16,403 nucleotides of DNA, taken from contig JAEZEJ010000020.1 of the NCBI GenBank assembly GCA_023417775.1, positions 1-16,403 on the forward strand, in the 5' to 3' direction. Both the position numbers and the translations under genes were made by a program. How positions within the stretch are numbered: the first letter of the stretch is position 1; the number at the start of each line of letters is the position of its first letter. Positions 13,290 through 16,403 of the stretch are shown here, in pieces. This DNA comes from Actinomycetes bacterium. GTDB lineage: Bacteria; Actinomycetota; Actinomycetes; Propionibacteriales; Nocardioidaceae. The notes under the pieces are model-generated. The model did no database searches. It was given only the letters and a program-made list of their open reading frames with translations, and was not told the origin of the DNA.

Positions 13290-14138
13290 TCAGCGTGGGG
13301 TCGAGCGCAGCACCCCTTCGAGGTCCAGCGGGGGTCGCCCGGTGATCCGCTCGACATCATCGGTGACCTCGGCGACCTCGCCGCGGGCGATCGCGGTGTA
13401 CGTGCTGACCCAGGCGTCGTACTGCCACTGCGGGGCGGTCCAGATCGATCGGGAGGCATAGGCCTCCTCGACGGTCTCGTCGTGGAAGGTCACCGTGCGG
13501 CCGGTGACCCGCGTGACGATCTGCGCCAACTCGGTGAGGGTGAGCGCCTCGGGACCCGTCAGCGTGTACGCCGCGCCGCGATGGGGCGCCGGGTCGAGCA
13601 GTGTCGTCGTGGCCACCGCCGCGACATCGTGACGTGCCACCGCGGCGACCCGTCCCTCTCCCGCCGGACCGCGGATCACGCCGTCGTCTCCGGCGAACAG
13701 CGGGATCAGGTCGAGATAGAAGCTGTCGCGCAGGAAGGTCCACGACATTCCCGACCGCTCGAGGTGCTGCTCGGTGGCCCAGTGGTCGCGGGCCAGGGTG
13801 AACGTGGCGTCCGGCGCGGCGCCCTGGAAGGACGTGTAGACGATGTGCTGGACGCCGGCGGCCGAAGCGGCGTCGATGAAGGTGCGGTGCTCCTCGAGCC
13901 GGTCGGCGCTCTCGGAGGCCGAGACCATGAACACCGTGTCGACGCCGTCGAGTCCGCGACGAACCGTATCGGCATCGCCGTAGGAACAGACGGCCGTCTC
14001 GCTCTGGTCCAGGCGAGGGGCCCGGAGAGGATCGCGCACGAGCAGCCGGGTGGTCCGGCCGGCCTCGCTCAGGGCACGGGCGACCATGCCCCCGACGGCG
14101 CCCGTGGAGCCGGTGACGGCGATCGGCGAGGTGGACAT
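13290..14138 (-). CDS. NmrA/QorB-like NAD(P)-binding oxidoreductase
   Basis: A 282-residue atypical SDR with the N-terminal dinucleotide motif VTGSTGAVGGMVARAL (8-23) and the basic LLVRDP stretch at the end of beta-2, which favours NADP(H). The NmrA-like features IVYTSFQGA, ATEQHLERSGMSWTFLRDSFYLD and YTLTGPEALTLTELA are present. The active-site Tyr-x3-Lys of classical SDRs is replaced (no YxxxK after the SF motif), so it may be a redox sensor or quinone reductase of the QorB type. The ATG at 14138 has AGGAGG five bases upstream. It is flanked by its own promoter and a terminator-like hairpin and so seems to be a single-gene unit; it diverges from the DJ-1-like gene. Confidence 0.9.
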   Translation of the reverse strand: MSTSPIAVTGSTGAVGGMVARALSEAGRTTRLLVRDPLRAPRLDQSETAVCSYGDADTVRRGLDGVDTVFMVSASESADRLEEHRTFIDAASAAGVQHIVYTSFQGAAPDATFTLARDHWATEQHLERSGMSWTFLRDSFYLDLIPLFAGDDGVIRGPAGEGRVAAVARHDVAAVATTTLLDPAPHRGAAYTLTGPEALTLTELAQIVTRVTGRTVTFHDETVEEAYASRSIWTAPQWQYDAWVSTYTAIARGEVAEVTDDVERITGRPPLDLEGVLRSTPR

Positions 14139-14174
14139 ACTGGCCTCCTGCGGGTCGGTGATGTTGAGACTGCC

Positions 14175-14180
14175 AGGCTA
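14175..14180 (-). promoter_or_regulatory. candidate -10 element of the NmrA-like gene
   Basis: TAGCCT on the minus strand about 37 bases upstream of the ATG. The -35 zone is poor (GGTCCA). The leader would contain the strong AGGAGG. Confidence 0.4.
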
Positions 14181-14329
14181 CGCCGGTCGAGATCGCCTGG
14201 ACCGTCGATCCGTCGGGGATGCGCCCCCGCCGGATCGGGTCTACCCTCAGGATGAAGCCGGTCCCGTTCTCACCCGATGCATGCGCTGCGAGGGTGATGA
14301 CGGGGCCGCACCAGTTCTACCGGGGGTTT

Positions 14330-14343
14330 CACCCTTATGGGTG
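14330..14343. promoter_or_regulatory. short dyad upstream of the DJ-1-like cluster
   Basis: CACCC, TTAT, GGGTG: five-base arms around an AT core, about 38 bases before the ATG at 14381. It overlaps a possible -10 (TATGGG), so a repressor bound here would block the promoter. Five-base arms are short and could be chance. Confidence 0.3.
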
Positions 14344-14380
14344 GAGCGGCGGCGGACCTCGCTCGGGCATCGTGGAATCC

Positions 14381-14869
14381 ATGTCCCCCTCGACCGACCC
14401 TGTTTCGCCTGGCCCCGATCGGGGCACCTCGGAGGTCGTGGGCATCGTGATCGACGCCGAGACCGATTCCTGGCTCCTCGGCTCCGTCGTGGCGGAGCTC
14501 GCGCACGCCGGATTCCGCCCCTTGATCATCGCGCCGACCGTCGACGGCACCGTCGTCGGACTCGGACAACGCGATCTGACCGATGTGCCCGCGGACGAGC
14601 TCACCGCGATGGTGCTCCTCGGTGCACCCTCCGATGAGACCGGCGAGCCCGACGAAGGCCTGGTCGGGCTGATGCGGGAGGGCTTCGATCGCCCGTGCGC
14701 CCTCCTGGCGCTACGCGAGGTCGCCGATCCGCTCGCCGCCGCCGGCATCGACGAGGACGAGGCCGGGGTCGAGGTGCTCGACGAGACCGCGCAGATCGTG
14801 CCGCGCCTCGCCGCCCTGCTCCCCCAGCGCGCGCGCTGGAGCGGACGACGCCGCGTGGGCAGCCGATGA
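14381..14869 (+). CDS. DJ-1/PfpI-like protein resembling the C-terminal domain of large catalases
   Basis: A 162-residue cytoplasmic protein with a flavodoxin/DJ-1-like order of strands and helices: VVGIVIDAETDSWLLGSVVAELAHAG (19-44), RPLIIAP (46-52), TAMVLLGAP (75-83), RPCALLALREVADPLAAAGI (104-123). This pattern resembles the extra C-terminal domain of clade 2 (KatE/HPII type) catalases, here without any catalase core. The nucleophile-elbow Cys of active DJ-1/PfpI enzymes is absent (GAPSDET in its place), so a catalytic role is doubtful. The ATG at 14381 was chosen because the similarity begins soon after; upstream in-frame ATGs at 14252 and 14297 add unrelated residues. Its TGA overlaps the next ATG (ATGA), which couples it to the acyl-CoA dehydrogenase-like gene. 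Confidence 0.65.
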   Translation: MSPSTDPVSPGPDRGTSEVVGIVIDAETDSWLLGSVVAELAHAGFRPLIIAPTVDGTVVGLGQRDLTDVPADELTAMVLLGAPSDETGEPDEGLVGLMREGFDRPCALLALREVADPLAAAGIDEDEAGVEVLDETAQIVPRLAALLPQRARWSGRRRVGSR

Positions 14870-15906
14870 CCGCCGAAGGCGCCGGGCCGGTACTGCTCGA
14901 CTCCCGGGATCCCCAGTGGGCCGAGGTCCAGGAGTGGCTCGCCGCAGGGGGAGGCGCGCCGCGGGGACGGGACCCGGTCGCGGCCCTCGACTGGCTGGCA
15001 CAGGTGGCCGGGTCGATTCCGAAGCCGGGACGCGGCGAGACCGCCGCGCGCTGGGAGTTCCTGGCGCAGCTGGCTCGTGTCGACCTGGTTCTCGCCCGCG
15101 CCGCCGAACCCCATCTCGACGCCCACGCCATCCTCGACGAGGCCGGTATGACGCCCGCACCGGGTCACTGGGCGGTGTGGGCCGCCGAGGGACCGGGCAC
15201 GCGACTCACCGCCGCCGAGAGGGCTGGCTCGTGGACGCTGTCGGGTACCAAGCCGTGGTGCTCGCTCGCCGGCGAGGTCGACCACGCCCTCGTCACGGCG
15301 TGGGTCGACGACTCCCGTCGCGCACTGTTCGCCCTCGACCTGTCCGCACCGGGGATCGCGATCGACAGCTCCTCGTGGACGCCCCTCGGGCTGGAGCCGA
15401 TCGTGACCGGTTCGGTCTCCTGCGACGAGGTCGGGGTCCTCCCCGTCGGCGACGCCGGCTGGTATCTGCGCCGCCCGGGCTTCGCCTGGGGCGGCATCGG
15501 GGTCGCCGCCGTGTGGCTGGGTGCGGCCACCGCGCTCGCCGAGCAGGTCATCGCGACGATGGAGCATCGTGACGCCGACAGCCTCGGCTGGTCGCAGGCG
15601 GGGGCGGTCGACGCCGCCCTGTGGCCCGTCCGGCAGGCGATGGCCCGGGCCGCCGAGATGATCGACGCCCGCCCGGAGGACACCGCGCCCGCGCCGCTGC
15701 TCGCGGCTCGCCTCCGTCAGGCCACCGCGGCGGCCTCCGAGACCGCCCTCGTGACGGCGGGCCATGCCTTCGGCCCCGGTCCGCTCACCACCGACACCGA
15801 GCTGGTCCACCGGGTGCGCGATCTCCAGCTGTACCTCCGCCAGCACCATGCCGAACGGGATGCCGCCGCCCTCGGCCGGCTGCTGCGGGGGACGGGACGC
15901 TCGTGA
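14866..15906 (+). CDS. acyl-CoA dehydrogenase-like flavoprotein, non-canonical
   Basis: A 346-residue protein of the acyl-CoA dehydrogenase superfamily, a little short (about 380 usual). The middle beta domain is recognisable by WTLSGTKPWCSLAGEVDHALV (near 123-143), which matches the usual GxKxWITNA...A strand pair, and the C-terminal helical domain by residues about 205-340. The flavin-side LTEPxAGSD motif is not evident, and the C-terminal YEGT with the catalytic Glu is replaced by VRDLQLYLRQHHAERD (near 317-332), so classical acyl-CoA oxidation is uncertain; an acyl-ACP or monooxygenase-like role is possible. The start ATG overlaps the DJ-1-like stop, and its stop overlaps the GTG of the PIG-L gene, so all three are coupled. 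Upstream in-frame extension to 14695 lies inside the DJ-1-like gene and is rejected. Confidence 0.85.
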   Translation: MTAEGAGPVLLDSRDPQWAEVQEWLAAGGGAPRGRDPVAALDWLAQVAGSIPKPGRGETAARWEFLAQLARVDLVLARAAEPHLDAHAILDEAGMTPAPGHWAVWAAEGPGTRLTAAERAGSWTLSGTKPWCSLAGEVDHALVTAWVDDSRRALFALDLSAPGIAIDSSSWTPLGLEPIVTGSVSCDEVGVLPVGDAGWYLRRPGFAWGGIGVAAVWLGAATALAEQVIATMEHRDADSLGWSQAGAVDAALWPVRQAMARAAEMIDARPEDTAPAPLLAARLRQATAAASETALVTAGHAFGPGPLTTDTELVHRVRDLQLYLRQHHAERDAAALGRLLRGTGRS

Positions 15907-16403
15907 GCCCCGTCCCCTTCACCCACGATCAGCCCGGGACCGCCGCGATCGCCTGGACCCGGCGCCTCAGCCAGACCGCGCTCCCCCCGCTGTCCTCCGA
16001 GCCGGGCTTCGAGGGGCTCGACCGGCTCGTCGTCGTGGCCGCACATCCCGATGACGAGACCCTCGGCGCGGGATTGATCAGCGCCGACCTCGCCCGGCGA
16101 GGCTGGGAGGTCGACGTCGTGGTCCTGACACGCGGCGAGCACAGTCACCCGCACTCGCCGACGACCACGGCCGAGCAGCGCGCCACGATCCGCGCCCGCG
16201 AGTCGGAGCTGGCGGCGCGCATCCTCTCGCCGGCGATCCGCCTGCATCCCGCGTCCTTCGTGGACGGTGAGCTGGCACAGCAGCACGAGGCGGCGGTCGC
16301 GACGATCGTCGACCTCGTCGGCGACGGCCGTCGCACCCTCCTGCTCGCCCCCTGGCGTCGCGACGGCCACGCCGATCACGAGGCGGCGGGCCGCCCGGCC
16401 CCC
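15903..16403 (+). CDS. PIG-L family deacetylase, 3' end outside the window
   Basis: An open frame of 167 codons that runs off the right edge. GTG start at 15903, overlapping the TGA of the preceding gene (GTGA). The zinc motif AAHPDDETLGAG (near 47-58), a VVVLTRGEHSHP stretch and the second motif RDGHADHEAAGR (near 153-164) mark a LmbE/PIG-L N-acetylglucosaminyl-type deacetylase. The first 40 residues precede the fold and look like a lead-in. The mycothiol enzymes MshB and Mca belong to this family, but this copy sits with an acyl-CoA dehydrogenase-like gene, so a separate glycolipid or cell-surface substrate is likely (inference). Family members in such a setting can carry a fused methyltransferase domain, which cannot be tested here. 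The last few residues read PAP and may be affected by poor sequence at the contig end. Confidence 0.9.
   Translation, partial: MSPVPFTHDQPGTAAIAWTRRLSQTALPPLSSEPGFEGLDRLVVVAAHPDDETLGAGLISADLARRGWEVDVVVLTRGEHSHPHSPTTTAEQRATIRARESELAARILSPAIRLHPASFVDGELAQQHEAAVATIVDLVGDGRRTLLLAPWRRDGHADHEAAGRPAP

Larger units (their letters stand above)
14139..14380. other. divergent intergenic region (NmrA-like / DJ-1-like genes)
   Basis: The longest gap in the window, 242 bases. On the minus strand it holds the AGGAGG and a -10 TAGCCT (14180-14175) for the NmrA-like gene. On the plus strand it holds TACCCT (14242-14247) and TATGGG (14336-14341) as -10 candidates for the DJ-1-like cluster, and the short dyad at 14330-14343. 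No RNA gene is recognised. Confidence 0.5.

Noticed and set aside
12138..14255. Open frame of 705 codons on the plus strand
   Set aside because: It runs antisense to mscR and the NmrA-like gene, both of which have clear family motifs and ribosome binding sites. Its composition is Arg/Gly/Asp/His-rich without any fold pattern, as expected for a high-GC shadow frame.
14219..14380. N-terminal extension of the DJ-1-like protein
   Set aside because: The added residues do not fit the fold and would cross likely promoter elements. The ATG at 14252 near TACCCT remains a minor alternative.
14335..15849. Open frame of 504 codons on the minus strand
   Set aside because: Antisense to the DJ-1-like and acyl-CoA dehydrogenase-like genes; low-complexity Arg/Gly/Pro-rich shadow.
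1..16403. Mobile elements, phage genes, CRISPR arrays, tRNA or rRNA genes
   Set aside because: I saw no transposase or integrase motifs, no regularly spaced repeats and no cloverleaf or rRNA-like sequence; all long stretches are explained by ordinary protein-coding genes.

Overview
The window is high-GC DNA from an actinobacterium. A mycothiol-specific formaldehyde/nitrosothiol dehydrogenase, a dCTP deaminase of the mycobacterial bifunctional type, actinobacterial two-component/ABC modules and many leaderless-type promoters all point to Actinomycetota. A mycothiol-producing Micrococcales- or Mycobacteriales-like organism fits; I cannot name a genus. Both ends look like contig ends: the left end is a C/G homopolymer hairpin and the right end cuts through a gene.

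Layout. (1) 26-4754, minus strand: a sensor kinase and a NarL-type response regulator (GTGA overlap), then a 22-bp palindrome and a MacB/Bce-type ABC exporter of ATPase plus 10-TM FtsX permease (ATGA overlap), closed by a strong hairpin. This reads as a stress- or antimicrobial-sensing detoxification module whose regulator may bind the palindrome. (2) 4829-5146: a small DUF4342 membrane protein. (3) 5299-7067: psuG and a PfkB kinase (probable psuK), an overlapping pair for pseudouridine breakdown. (4) 7112-8851: dcd (dCTP to dUMP) and an SGNH hydrolase. (5) 8922-9897, plus strand: a DHRS12-like short-chain dehydrogenase whose best start is out of frame with its body. (6) 10028-11348: a PAS-like protein convergent with, and overlapping, a TSUP (TauE/SafE) exporter. 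(7) 11402-13208, minus: mscR and a metallo-beta-lactamase-fold hydrolase, the mycothiol-dependent formaldehyde route. (8) 13290-14138, minus: an NmrA/QorB-like NAD(P)-binding protein. (9) 14381-16403, plus: three translationally coupled genes: a catalase-C-terminal/DJ-1-like protein, a non-canonical acyl-CoA dehydrogenase-like protein, and a PIG-L deacetylase that runs off the end.

No tRNA, rRNA, CRISPR array, insertion sequence or phage gene was seen. The least characterised parts are the coupled DJ-1-like/acyl-CoA dehydrogenase-like/PIG-L cluster at the right edge and the palindrome-controlled TCS-ABC locus. Four to six genes have a -10 hexamer exactly 6 nt before the start codon, so leaderless transcription seems to be a main mode here. 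Intergenic gaps are all below 250 bases.
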